Source: Pyrinomonadaceae bacterium (GTDB lineage: Bacteria > Acidobacteriota > Blastocatellia > Pyrinomonadales > Pyrinomonadaceae). From it: a DNA stretch of 64,000 nt. The translations under genes were made by a program, and so were the position numbers. The number at the start of each line of letters is the position of its first letter. Within the stretch, counting starts at the first letter, position 1. Shown one piece after another: positions 53,663 through 64,000 of the stretch. The notes under the pieces are model-generated. The model was not told the origin of the DNA. It worked only from the letters and a program-made list of their open reading frames with translations, and made no database searches. Location of the stretch: the NCBI GenBank assembly GCA_036277115.1, contig DASUNM010000021.1:496001-560000 (forward strand). The letters run 5' to 3'.

Positions 53663-55324
53663 ATGACCCGAAAGAAACTCGCGCGACTGGCGCCCATTGA
53701 ACAGGAGTTACCGGAACGAGCGCCAGGCGGTTGGGACGAAGTGCAACAATCGGTCGCCGCAGATTCCGGAATCGCTGTGTTGCTGGTTGAGGGCTACCAG
53801 CCTCCCGCCCTCGCCGTTTCGAACAACAACTCGATTTGTGAAGCGATGCAGTCGTCGCCGGAACACGTGCGCCTCTGTGATCCGTTTTGTGGATTGGCGC
53901 ACAAACGAGCGGCCAATGAAGGCGCCGTGGTTCACTATCGATGCCACGCAGGATTGCAGTGCTTCTCTCTGCCGGTTGAAATTAACACGCGGCAGCTTGC
54001 AGTGATCGGTGGCCGCGCATTCAGCAGCGGCAAGGATTATCGCGAATTTGTCGAGCGCGTCCGGTCAGGCGACTTGCACGAGCTGGCCGCGGACGAACTG
54101 TTTCGCAATGTGATCTTTGCGGATGAAGGTGACCTCGATCATGCGGCCCTAAGACTCAGCCGCGCGGCGGAGGAGTTTCGCGAGAAACCGGTTGCGCCGG
54201 CCCCGGTAGAATTGCCGGCGCGGGAAGAGAAGCCCGCGAGCGACGAGCCGCTAGAGGCAGTCGAAGAACGGCGCGTTGAACGTGCTCCATACGTGGGTCT
54301 GGATCGCCGCGCGCCTTTTGCTGATTCGATTCGACGATTCGCCGAACAGATTGATGCCGCTGAACCGTCACAGATTTACGAGTCGATCCTGGCGCAATCC
54401 GCCGACTTGTTGGACGCTGAACGCGGTTCGCTTTGGCTGTTCGACGAGGAATCGAACCAGTTGAACATTAAAGCCGCGCGCGGCATACCTGTCGGTCAGC
54501 GCGATATCGAAGCCATCCGCGTGGGTGAGGGAATCGCCGGTTCAGTGATCAGTTCAGGACAACCGCTGGTTACCACGATCGATGCCCTGGGTAAACCGTC
54601 GTTGCCGGAACGGAAGTACAAAACGGGATCCTTCATCAGCTATCCGATCACGATTGGGGCGCGAAAAATCGGGGTCCTGAATGTGACGGACAGACGAAGC
54701 GGCGCGGCCTATCAGGAATCAGACCTGGAGGTAATCGATCTGGTGGCGCCGCAAATCGCCCTCGCGCTTGAACGCGCTACCTGGCAACACCGCGCGAACC
54801 AGTTTCAGTTGATGTCGATTACGGACCCGCTGACGGGGCTGCATAACCGCCGTTACATGGAAGCGCGTTTGTCTGAGGAACTGAATCGTTCGAAGCGTTA
54901 CGATTTTCCGATGAGCTTCATGATGATCGACATTGATGATTTCAAGCACTATAACGATCGCAATGGTCATCAGGCGGGCGATCGCGCGTTGGAAATAACC
55001 GCGCAGTGCTTGCGCTCGACGCTGCGGAAGGTTGACGTCGCGTCGCGCTACGGAGGCGAAGAATTTACGATTCTTCTGCCGCAAACGACCTTGAAAGAGG
55101 CCGGGGCCATTGCCGATCGCTTGCGGCGGGAAATCATGACCACGAAGTTTCCGCACGGCGCTTCACAGCCACAGGGCGCGGTGACGATTAGCATAGGTCT
55201 ATCGTCGCTGTCTTCGTCGGTCGATTCCGCTGAAGCAATGATCCGGGCAGCCGACCGCGCGCTGTATTACGCGAAGAGTCACGGTAAGAACCGCGCGTAC
55301 GCATATCAGGGCGCGGGGAGTTAG
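53663..55324 (+). CDS. Diguanylate cyclase with PocR and GAF sensor domains
   Basis: A 553-residue cytoplasmic c-di-GMP synthase. The N-terminal ~170 residues match the PocR sensory domain, with Cys-rich motifs (LCDPFCGLAHKRA, RCHAGLQCFSLPVE). A linker, then a GAF domain (about 220-385), then GGDEF (about 395-550). The active GGEEF is at 464-468, with an RKVD inhibitory site five residues before it, so product feedback is expected. The synthase is therefore likely active. The HD-GYP gene nearby would break down the same messenger. Confidence 0.92.
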   Translation: MTRKKLARLAPIEQELPERAPGGWDEVQQSVAADSGIAVLLVEGYQPPALAVSNNNSICEAMQSSPEHVRLCDPFCGLAHKRAANEGAVVHYRCHAGLQCFSLPVEINTRQLAVIGGRAFSSGKDYREFVERVRSGDLHELAADELFRNVIFADEGDLDHAALRLSRAAEEFREKPVAPAPVELPAREEKPASDEPLEAVEERRVERAPYVGLDRRAPFADSIRRFAEQIDAAEPSQIYESILAQSADLLDAERGSLWLFDEESNQLNIKAARGIPVGQRDIEAIRVGEGIAGSVISSGQPLVTTIDALGKPSLPERKYKTGSFISYPITIGARKIGVLNVTDRRSGAAYQESDLEVIDLVAPQIALALERATWQHRANQFQLMSITDPLTGLHNRRYMEARLSEELNRSKRYDFPMSFMMIDIDDFKHYNDRNGHQAGDRALEITAQCLRSTLRKVDVASRYGGEEFTILLPQTTLKEAGAIADRLRREIMTTKFPHGASQPQGAVTISIGLSSLSSSVDSAEAMIRAADRALYYAKSHGKNRAYAYQGAGS

Positions 55325-55330
55325 TCAGTA

Positions 55331-55401
55331 GTGGGACAGACTTTAGTCAGGGCTTCTTTAATCGAGGCCTAGGTGAAATCACCGGCTGAAGCCTGGGCGA
55401 A
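55331..55401. repeat. Decayed GTGG-type palindrome pair
   Basis: GTGGGACAGACTTTAGTC on the left (from 55331) and CGGCTGAAGCCTGGGC on the right (to 55401) are degenerate versions of the CACAGACT family. They separate the cyclase from the next signalling gene. Confidence 0.5.
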
Positions 55402-55411
55402 GTAATCAAGG

Positions 55412-57619
55412 ATGAGTCATCAACGCATTCTGGCGAAGTTGACGCGGGACGAGTTCGTCGGCCGCGATGCTGAGCTGCATCGACTCATCAGCTACTCGTC
55501 GCAACCAAACGAGCGGAAGCTTCTGTTGTTGGCGGCCCCTAATGCGGGCGGCTCGGAATTTTTAAGACAGGCTTACGACGAACTGTTCTTTCGACGCACT
55601 CAGGCGGCGCCCATTCATTTTTCGTTTCGGGCAAGTGAAGGCAGCCTGGCGGATGTCGCCTCGAATTTCTTTCGGACCTTTCTTCAACAATACGTGGCCT
55701 ATCGCCGGGTTAACCCGTCGTTGCTGACGACAGCACTGACCGCTGAGGATGTAGCTGAAGCTGCCCTGCCCACCGACTATGAAGCAATCATCTCGCTGCT
55801 CGAATCATTCGCACGCGAAAAGGCGTCGGCCGACGAGCTGACATTTCTTCGTTTCTGTTTGCAGGCGCCGCAGAAGCTGGCGGCGGCAACCAAGCGGCCG
55901 CTGCTTCCGCTGATCGATTGTCTGCCGCTGGCGGATGAAGCAGACGCGGGCCTGCTGGCGAAAGAGCTCACCCAGGCGTTCCTGCGCCGTACTCCGTTTG
56001 TCGCGATGGCGGGACTACGACGGCAAATGCCGAACGCGATTCACGCCGCCGGCGCTGACCTGGATGCGGACGAAATAATCCGGTTGGATTATCTGGCTGA
56101 GGATGACGCGCACCTGTTGCTTGACGCGCTCACGCGCAGTGTTGGCGTCGAGAGCAACGAGCAGGCCCGCGACCTGATCGTCCAACAAGTGCATGGCAGC
56201 CCCTTCTTCCTTGCTGCGCTGGCGCAGGCCGCTCGTGAAAAGCGCGCGTCGCTCACCAGCTTCCTCGAATGCCAGAGGCTTTATGTCGACGAACTGCTCG
56301 GCGGTCGCATTCATCGCCACTTCGCCGGCTTACTCAGTCAGGTAGCTCCGCAAGCGCAAACGCGCCGGACGTTGGTCCGCGTGCTGTACGAATCAGCTTT
56401 GAGCGAAACGCGCAAAGCATCCGTGTGGACGTGGAAGAAGAGACTCGGGGTCGAAGGCCACGAATTTGAACGAATCATCGATGCGCTGCACATTCACGAA
56501 CTGGCAAACTCGAGCGGTGCGACGATCGAGCTCAATTCCGAACCGCCGGTGTGGATGGACTATTTGCACGCCCAGTATCAGCTCGAGGTTGCGGGCGAGC
56601 CGCGCGCCCTCGTGGTGGCCAACACGTTGCTAAGTACGCTGAAGCGCGCGCCGCAAACCATGCGTCGCAAGTACCGGCGCGAAGCTGCGCTCGGTTTGAG
56701 AGACATCCTGGCGCGCTTCAATTGTCAGGAGGTCCCGGCCAGCCTGTTTCAATACGATCGTTTCGCCGCGTCGCACTCGGGCGTCGATACAGAGACGGTG
56801 AATGCCGCGCTCGACGCTGAGCCGGACATCGTACGTTTGCCGCAGATTGTCTCTGCCGAGGACTGCTCAGTGCTTGCCACGGCGGTGCGAACGGAAGAGG
56901 GACGATGCGCGATTGGCCATGGCTTCGAAGGAGCCGACTACACCGATGAGCACGAAGTAGTGTGGTTGACGGCTGAAGTTGAATCGAAGCTCGAGGCTGA
57001 CGACGACGTTACAAAAGAGGCGCTTGAGCGTCTGCAACAACTGGCTCGTGAAGCGAATCTCGGCCGCACGCGGTTGTGGCTGGTTAGTCCCGAAGGTTTT
57101 TCTGAAGATGCGTCAGAAGTCCTCAAGCAGCACGACGCGTACAGCTCCAGCCGGCGGCAAATCGAACTGCTGACCTCGCGCGTGCAAACGGAACCAACTC
57201 AATCCGAAACGACATCGGATGAATATGAGATGGTGATCCCGATGGGCACCGATACTGAATTGATTGCCGCGCGCGCGGTGGAAGAGATCGCGCGCCGCAT
57301 CAACTTTCAACCGGAAGCGATCAATCAGATCAAGCTCGCGCTGGTCGAAGCATGCATCAATGCGACCGAGCACAGCCTCAGTCCCGACCGAAAGATTTAT
57401 CAGCGATTTCGCGTGGAAGATGATAAATTAGTCGTCATAGTTGCGAGCCGCGGCGTCGTTCCGGCAAGTGTTCCGGACAACGGCGTTGCGAACGGAGATG
57501 GAAAAAGTCGTCGTGGGTGGGGATTGAAACTCATCCGCAGCCTGATGGACGAAGTTGAGTTCGAGCGCGTTGACGACGGCACTCAATTGAGGATGACTAA
57601 GTACCTTCGTAAAAAGTGA
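55412..57619 (+). CDS. Degenerate STAND-like ATPase with C-terminal anti-sigma HATPase domain
   Basis: A 735-residue protein. The N-terminal region resembles an AAA/STAND signalling ATPase (VGRDAELHRLI, then LLLAAPNAGGSEFLRQ), but the P-loop Lys is missing, so nucleotide use is doubtful. A long helical middle follows. The last ~130 residues are an RsbW-type HATPase: Glu646 and Asn650 in LVEACINATEHS (N box) and RRGWGLKLIRSLM (G2 box). The stop codon is supplied by a heptad repeat. The STAS gene downstream fits a partner-switch pair. Confidence 0.8.
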   Translation: MSHQRILAKLTRDEFVGRDAELHRLISYSSQPNERKLLLLAAPNAGGSEFLRQAYDELFFRRTQAAPIHFSFRASEGSLADVASNFFRTFLQQYVAYRRVNPSLLTTALTAEDVAEAALPTDYEAIISLLESFAREKASADELTFLRFCLQAPQKLAAATKRPLLPLIDCLPLADEADAGLLAKELTQAFLRRTPFVAMAGLRRQMPNAIHAAGADLDADEIIRLDYLAEDDAHLLLDALTRSVGVESNEQARDLIVQQVHGSPFFLAALAQAAREKRASLTSFLECQRLYVDELLGGRIHRHFAGLLSQVAPQAQTRRTLVRVLYESALSETRKASVWTWKKRLGVEGHEFERIIDALHIHELANSSGATIELNSEPPVWMDYLHAQYQLEVAGEPRALVVANTLLSTLKRAPQTMRRKYRREAALGLRDILARFNCQEVPASLFQYDRFAASHSGVDTETVNAALDAEPDIVRLPQIVSAEDCSVLATAVRTEEGRCAIGHGFEGADYTDEHEVVWLTAEVESKLEADDDVTKEALERLQQLAREANLGRTRLWLVSPEGFSEDASEVLKQHDAYSSSRRQIELLTSRVQTEPTQSETTSDEYEMVIPMGTDTELIAARAVEEIARRINFQPEAINQIKLALVEACINATEHSLSPDRKIYQRFRVEDDKLVVIVASRGVVPASVPDNGVANGDGKSRRGWGLKLIRSLMDEVEFERVDDGTQLRMTKYLRKK

Positions 57620-57722
57620 ATCGTGAATCGTAAATAGATTCGTTTGCCCGGCGAGTCTCTTTACGACTTACGATTCAAGAATGGTGACGGTTTCTATTCA
57701 CGATTTACGGTTCACCATTCAC
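57616..57722. repeat. Inverted heptad-repeat array, GTGAATC/ATTTACG type
   Basis: Left arm GTGAATC, GTGAATC, GTAAATA (57616-57637), spacer, right arm TTACGAC-like units and ATTCACG, ATTTACG, GTTCACC, ATTCAC (57657-57722). The TGA of the upstream gene is inside the first unit. Confidence 0.8.
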
Positions 57723-57750
57723 TAGCCAGTAAGAGGGGGGCTTACTGAAG

Positions 57751-58134
57751 ATGGAAACCACGGGGGCGACTCCGGTGCAGGCGCGTTGTGTCGGGGACAC
57801 AGCGATCATCTACGCCAGCGATTACCTGAACAAGCTGAGCGGCGAACGCATCGAGCGTGAATGCAAGAACCAGCTCGAAGCAGGCCGACAGGCAGTGGTC
57901 ATTAATTTCCGGGACACCGAACTGGTAAACAGCATCGGAGTCTCGATTCTCATGGGCGTCATCGACGCAGCCGAGCAAAGCCATGCTCGGCTAATTTTTT
58001 GTGACGTGAATACTCAATCAGCGAGTTTGTTTAAGATGCTCGGCCTCACCAAGCATGTTCGCATTGCGTCGGACGAGAGTGAGGCATTGTCGTGGATTGA
58101 ACCCCAAAATAACGCGTCCGCCACGGCAACGTAG
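57751..58134 (+). CDS. STAS-domain anti-anti-sigma factor
   Basis: A 127-residue single STAS domain. The usual phosphorylation site is Ser61 in LVNSIGVSILMG. It would bind the HATPase protein encoded just upstream when unphosphorylated, in a partner switch. The TAG stop begins a palindromic repeat. The target sigma factor or other output is not in the window. Confidence 0.88.
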   Translation: METTGATPVQARCVGDTAIIYASDYLNKLSGERIERECKNQLEAGRQAVVINFRDTELVNSIGVSILMGVIDAAEQSHARLIFCDVNTQSASLFKMLGLTKHVRIASDESEALSWIEPQNNASATAT

Positions 58135-58162
58135 TCAGAACCGCCTGCGTTAGCGGGCGGGT
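58132..58162. repeat. Palindrome, AACCGCCTGCG type with TAG head
   Basis: TAGTCAGAACCGCCTGCG and GCGGGCGGGT form one hairpin. The first TAG is the stop of the STAS gene. It is related to the hairpin at 51419. Confidence 0.65.
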
Positions 58163-58169
58163 AATATCA

Positions 58170-59429
58170 ATGGAAACTAACAACCAAAGACTCCTCCACA
58201 CCTTCGCGGCCCTGGCTGATCTGGGCCAGGAGATTGCCAACACCGCAGACTTTGAAGAGATGCTGCGGTCATCTTTTCATCTGCTGCTCGGATCGGTCGC
58301 GATTCGCCGCGGCGCCGTCGCGCAGTACGATCGCCAGGGTGACACTCTTCGCGTCATCTCCGCGCGCGGCCTGGAGCAAACACCGGACACGGAAATCCCA
58401 ATCGCCCGCGAACATGCGCGTGAGCTGGCCAGCCTTGGCGCTTCACTGACATTGGCAGATGGGACTTCTGAAGCGACGCGCTTCATGGAAGATCACCAGA
58501 ACTTTTTTGCGTCCGCGGAAATTCAATTGCTGCTGCCGCTGGTGGTCCACGAACGTTTAATTGGCGTGGTTCTGCTTGGCGAAAAAGCCAGTGGGGAAAA
58601 GTTCAGCGAAGAAGATCTGGAAACATTGAGCGCGCTTGCGCGTCATATCGCGGTCGGCATCAACAGCCATCACCTGCTGGGGGAGGTGAAGCGCAAGGCG
58701 GAAGAAAACCAGCGGCTGTACGACGGCCTGCGCACTATCTACAAAGAGACGGTACGCGCCTTCGCTGCCGCCATCGACATGAAGGACCGCTACACGCAAG
58801 GTCATTCGGTGCGCGTCGGCAAGTACAGCGAAGTGATCGCGCGCGAGATGGGCTGGGGCGAAGACGAGGTCGAAGGCATCACTATCGCCGGCTATCTTCA
58901 CGATATCGGCAAACTCATCGTAGACCTGAGCGTCATTAACTCGCCGGAACGGTTCAGTGCAAAAGATTCAGCCGAGATGAGTAAGCACCCGGCCGCCGGT
59001 TATGAAATCCTCGCGCCGATTTCCCATCCTTACGCCGACATTCCCCTGATGGCTCGTTACCATCACGAACGCATCGACGGCGCCGGTTATCCCGACGGCT
59101 TGAAAGGCGATCAAATTCCGGCGGGCGCAAAGATCGTCACGCTCGCCGATTCATTTGACGCGATGACGACCGATCGTCCCTATCGAAAGAAGCTTCCGCT
59201 CGAAGACGTCCTCCAGGATTTCCGCGCCAACACCGGCACTCAATTCGATCCGGCTGTCGTCTGTGCCTTCTGCCGGGCTTTCCTCAATGAGATTGAAGGC
59301 AGGAAAGAACGTCGCCTCCTGAACCTGCTGAATCGAAACTACGAAAATGTCGAAGCCGTTACGCCCCTGCTGAATGAAATGCTAATCGAGTTCGACGTCG
59401 GCGCGATGGCCGCGACCACCGGCCACTAA
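58170..59429 (+). CDS. GAF-HD-GYP protein, likely c-di-GMP phosphodiesterase
   Basis: A 419-residue protein. A GAF sensor (about 10-170) is followed by an HD-GYP domain (about 195-385). The metal and catalytic residues are present: His244-Asp245 in YLHDIGK, and HHERIDGAGYPDG at 298-310 with GYP at 306-308. It should hydrolyse c-di-GMP, opposing the cyclase at 53663. It closes the signalling run GGDEF, HATPase, STAS, HD-GYP, all on one strand. Confidence 0.92.
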   Translation: METNNQRLLHTFAALADLGQEIANTADFEEMLRSSFHLLLGSVAIRRGAVAQYDRQGDTLRVISARGLEQTPDTEIPIAREHARELASLGASLTLADGTSEATRFMEDHQNFFASAEIQLLLPLVVHERLIGVVLLGEKASGEKFSEEDLETLSALARHIAVGINSHHLLGEVKRKAEENQRLYDGLRTIYKETVRAFAAAIDMKDRYTQGHSVRVGKYSEVIAREMGWGEDEVEGITIAGYLHDIGKLIVDLSVINSPERFSAKDSAEMSKHPAAGYEILAPISHPYADIPLMARYHHERIDGAGYPDGLKGDQIPAGAKIVTLADSFDAMTTDRPYRKKLPLEDVLQDFRANTGTQFDPAVVCAFCRAFLNEIEGRKERRLLNLLNRNYENVEAVTPLLNEMLIEFDVGAMAATTGH

Positions 59430-59445
59430 CTCTCAAGAAATCTTC

Positions 59446-61558
<2,113 letters not shown>

Positions 61559-61560
61559 GG

Positions 61561-61641
61561 GTTAGTGAATAGTAAATCGTGAATGGTAAATAGGCGAAAC
61601 GGCGGCGAGCCTATTCACGATTTACTATTTACGGTTCACTC
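61561..61641. repeat. Inverted heptad-repeat array, GTGAATA/ATTTACT type
   Basis: Left arm GTGAATA, GTAAATC, GTGAATG, GTAAATA; right arm ATTCACG, ATTTACT, ATTTACG, GTTCACT. Read on the minus strand, the stop codon of the kinase (61636-61638) lies within the first units, and the FHA start follows the last unit. Confidence 0.85.
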
Positions 61642-63189
61642 AAACTTCAGGTACTGCCTGTTTACCCAGCCGCGATCCTGCGAGCTGGGCTCGGACTTGG
61701 GGCGGCTGTGCTCAAGCACTTGAACCTCACACCAGTTGGCGTTGTTGCCGCTGATGCTCAGCACCTTTACGCGCGAGCCCGCGGCGGCCACACCCACCCG
61801 CTCGTTAGCGGAACTGGGGCCGGCCCGCAAGTTTAGATCAGTTGTGGTCAAAGCTTCACGTCCGATGGGGCCCGTTTGTTGTGTCTGCTGCTGGGCCCAG
61901 CGATTGCGAATGTAGTTCCGGGTCGCGAGCAGCATTCCGGCGAACGCGATAATCAGGACGAGGGAAACTAGAATTGCCCGCAGCCGCGTCGAGGGCTTCG
62001 GCTTGGGTTCGACTTGTGCCGGCTTTGCACTGGTTTTCGGAACGCACTCCGGAACCGCCACCTTGACGCGGCCGGGTTGCTTTTGGACACCGCCGAACGT
62101 CGGTGCAGGCGCCACCGCCGCCGGCACGTTCTGATTAGCAATCGCGACGACGATCCGTGGGCGCGCGCCATTGACGGCCGGTTCTTCGCGCAGCTCCTGC
62201 GAACTTTCGAACCGCGGCCTGGGCGGGGCGGCCGTAGCCACGGCGGCAAGGTTCAGATCTGACGTAACTCCACGACGTGGCTCGACCGCGTGCAGCTCGC
62301 GCGTCGGCGGCAGCATCGCGTCGCTTAGCTCGTCCCAGAACTCCTGCACTGTCTGGTAGCGCTCGCTAGGCCGCGTCTGCGTGGCTTGCTCGAATACCGC
62401 GAGCAGGCTTTTCGCCCAGGGTTTGCCCGCTAAATGTTCGGGCAGTTCGGTAACAGGTTCGTGGGCGAATTTGCGCGGAGGCAAACCGCAGATCAACGTG
62501 TAAGCAGTCTTGGCCAGCGAATAAATATCCGCCGCCGGCGTCAGCCGTTCGCTGGACAGCGACGCCGTGCCGAGAGGCCCGGTTTGCAGCAGCGGACTAT
62601 GTTCCGGCGCGGCGTAGATATTTGTGCCGACGCGGGTGATTGCGCCTTCCGAGGCCTCCATGCGCGCCACACCAAAATCGGCAATCTTGACGATTTGATG
62701 GTCGGCGGTGAGCAGGAGGTTCTGCGGCTTGATGTCGCGATGGATGACACCCGATACGTGTGCGTGGGCCAGGCCCGAGCAAACCTGCTGAAGATAGAAG
62801 AGGGCGGTTTCCAATGTGAGCGGCTCGCGCCGCGCCAACGCTGACAGGTCACCGCCACCGAGAAACTCGAGCACAATGTAGTGAAAAGCAGTTCCGTTGA
62901 GATCGAGCGCCGTACCGTGACCGAGACGGCTGATGATGTTCGGGTGGCGCACGCGATCGAGGGCGATCGCCTCGTTCTGAAAATTCTGAATTAGCGTGCG
63001 TTCGAGTTCGGGATCCTGATAGCCCTGCAGCAGAACGTTGAGGGCTTTGATTACGACTTCGCGGAAGCGTTCATCAGTAGCGGCGAGATCGCGGGCGACG
63101 TAAATCTCTGCGTAGCTGCCGCGTCCCAGACAATCTTCGACGTCGTAACGGCCATCGAGTCGGCACTGTAGAAGTTTCAGCTCTGACAT
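61636..63189 (-). CDS. Transmembrane Ser/Thr protein kinase with SH3b domain
   Basis: A 517-residue kinase. The Hanks domain (about 15-285) has GRGSYAEIYVA (an Ala where the third Gly usually is), Lys48, catalytic Asp152 in HRDIKPQN and DFG at 171-173. A Pro/Ala/Lys linker (about 295-400), a membrane segment (about 404-423) and an outer SH3b domain (about 445-517, LNLRAGPSS) follow. SH3b domains can bind cell-wall peptides. It is flanked on the same strand by a PP2C phosphatase and an FHA protein, giving a writer, eraser and reader set. Confidence 0.92.
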   Translation of the reverse strand: MSELKLLQCRLDGRYDVEDCLGRGSYAEIYVARDLAATDERFREVVIKALNVLLQGYQDPELERTLIQNFQNEAIALDRVRHPNIISRLGHGTALDLNGTAFHYIVLEFLGGGDLSALARREPLTLETALFYLQQVCSGLAHAHVSGVIHRDIKPQNLLLTADHQIVKIADFGVARMEASEGAITRVGTNIYAAPEHSPLLQTGPLGTASLSSERLTPAADIYSLAKTAYTLICGLPPRKFAHEPVTELPEHLAGKPWAKSLLAVFEQATQTRPSERYQTVQEFWDELSDAMLPPTRELHAVEPRRGVTSDLNLAAVATAAPPRPRFESSQELREEPAVNGARPRIVVAIANQNVPAAVAPAPTFGGVQKQPGRVKVAVPECVPKTSAKPAQVEPKPKPSTRLRAILVSLVLIIAFAGMLLATRNYIRNRWAQQQTQQTGPIGREALTTTDLNLRAGPSSANERVGVAAAGSRVKVLSISGNNANWCEVQVLEHSRPKSEPSSQDRGWVNRQYLKFE

Positions 63190-63202
63190 GCATCGTCCGC
63201 TG

Positions 63203-64000
63203 TCATTTGGGCGCAGTCTGGCCTTTCACTCCGAGGAGTTCGTCGAGGATGGTTGCTGCTTTTTGCTGACCCGCCAGGGCGTCCTGCGTAGGGGCTCCGG
63301 TTGCAAAGGAACTTTGTTTTAAGGCTGCCGCGGCCTGAGCCAGCTTTACTTCTGCCTGCAAAGAAAGGGGAGCGGCCGCAGCGGTTTGATAGTTCGCGAT
63401 GGCGAGATCTAATGCCTGGCCGGCGTCGCGATGGTTGCCGGTGAGCATCTGCGCGCGGCCGTACAGGTAGAGGAACTCAGGGTCCTTCGATTCGAATGGT
63501 CTCGAACCGGCATTCACGTTCTCAGCCAGCCACTTGTGCGGGTCGGCATCTACGGCAGCCCGCTTCGTGTCGAATGATGCGCGGGTGTCGGGCAACGGCG
63601 ACTGCGACGGCGTGGGCTGAACTGCCGGGGCGGCATTCAAATTCAATATGCGACGAATATCCGGGTACCGCGTGCCGGCGTAAAACGCTGCGGCGATCAG
63701 AGCCAGCACGAAAACAAATCCAAAAAAGCGACGCACAGCGCGACCTCCTGTCGCAGCTTCCTGTTCTGCTGCGACGACAGCCGGAGCAGCCAACGGTTGA
63801 TTTTCGGGGCCCGGGAAAGCAATACGCGAAGCCGGTGTCAGGAGCACGCGCGGCTCAGCAACGTCTGGCGTAGTGCGGTGGAGTTCCGGCGGCAGCTTAG
63901 CGTCAACCGTCCGTTCGACATCTGCGGCGGCGGTGTGCTTCGGCGTCCCGACCTGAACGATGACAGCAGTGAGATTGTCTTCAGCGCCGCGTTCATAACA
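63203..64000 (-). CDS. PP2C-family protein phosphatase with C-terminal membrane segment, N-terminus beyond window edge
   Basis: The frame is open to the right edge, so 265 residues of the C-terminal part are seen. The first visible residues, CYERGAEDNLTAVIVQV, match the last conserved block of PP2C phosphatases (GxxDNxTxxxV), which carries a metal ligand Asp. A linker, one membrane segment (about residues 91-110 of the visible part, FFGFVFVLALIAAAFYAG) and a helical TPR-like tail follow. It should remove phosphate from Ser/Thr targets of the neighbouring kinase. The catalytic core lies mostly outside the window. 13 bp separate it from the kinase. Confidence 0.85.
   Translation of the reverse strand, partial: CYERGAEDNLTAVIVQVGTPKHTAAADVERTVDAKLPPELHRTTPDVAEPRVLLTPASRIAFPGPENQPLAAPAVVAAEQEAATGGRAVRRFFGFVFVLALIAAAFYAGTRYPDIRRILNLNAAPAVQPTPSQSPLPDTRASFDTKRAAVDADPHKWLAENVNAGSRPFESKDPEFLYLYGRAQMLTGNHRDAGQALDLAIANYQTAAAAPLSLQAEVKLAQAAAALKQSSFATGAPTQDALAGQQKAATILDELLGVKGQTAPK

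Overview
The window looks like a chromosomal segment of a Gram-negative-type bacterium, most likely an Acidobacteriota member near Blastocatellia/Pyrinomonadales. That placement is inferred from gene style, not from a marker search. The style includes large Ser/Thr kinases fused to Kelch and LamG domains next to an ECF sigma factor, secreted fibre-like proteins with GIGTTxP repeats beside a giant RHS protein, a fused homocysteine methyltransferase/methylenetetrahydrofolate reductase, and many intergenic palindromes. No rRNA, tRNA, CRISPR array, prophage or intact transposase was seen. Both window edges cut genes: a membrane protein on the left and a PP2C phosphatase on the right, both on the minus strand.

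Layout. 1-5.6 kb: an edge-truncated membrane protein, an exported amidohydrolase, a small unknown protein, and the methionine/folate fusion enzyme with a promoter and terminator-bearing leader upstream. 5.6-17.6 kb is an accessory surface region: a decayed paralogue, two GIGTTxP fibre-like proteins, a 1869-residue RHS protein with a possible immunity gene, a MITE-like element and an ankyrin lipoprotein. 17.6-24.5 kb: a secreted protein, a POT peptide transporter, a dipeptidyl-peptidase-IV-like S9 peptidase, a DUF4242 protein, a RAYT-type transposase remnant with nearby palindromes, MutM and a DUF3309 protein. 24.6-27.2 kb: phosphomannomutase and sugar-1-phosphate nucleotidyltransferase (nucleotide-sugar supply). 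27.3-37.5 kb: thiolase, 3-hydroxyacyl-CoA dehydrogenase, YceD-L32-FabH-FabD-ACP-FabF, and ETF beta/alpha, making a fatty-acid synthesis and acyl-CoA oxidation block. 38-43 kb: Kelch-LamG kinase, ECF sigma factor and a secreted Kelch protein. 43-47 kb: holin-like and DUF3618-like membrane proteins, a histone-H1-like protein, a CusF-SCO1 copper lipoprotein, FolD and CoaE. 47.3-53.5 kb: a complete Opp-type peptide ABC transporter. 53.7-64 kb: signalling, with PocR-GAF-GGDEF, a STAND-like/HATPase protein, a STAS antagonist, a GAF-HD-GYP protein, an aldo/keto reductase, and an FHA - Ser/Thr kinase - PP2C set.

The most unusual layer lies between the genes. About 29 short repeat elements were found. 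One class is degenerate tandem arrays with a strict 7-nt period, most arranged as inverted pairs around a short spacer, with different heptamers at different loci (CTAAGAC, CAAAGTA, ATTYACG, GCAGTAA, AGGACTG, CAGAGCT types). A second class is REP/BIME-like palindrome pairs with 5' heads such as GTGG, GGTACGC, GTTAGAG and GTTTAG. Both classes often begin inside or directly at the stop codon of the upstream gene and sometimes end directly at the next start codon. A RAYT-like transposase remnant offers a plausible mobilising system for the palindromes. The heptad arrays have no obvious mobiliser and are the strongest candidate for something undescribed in this group.
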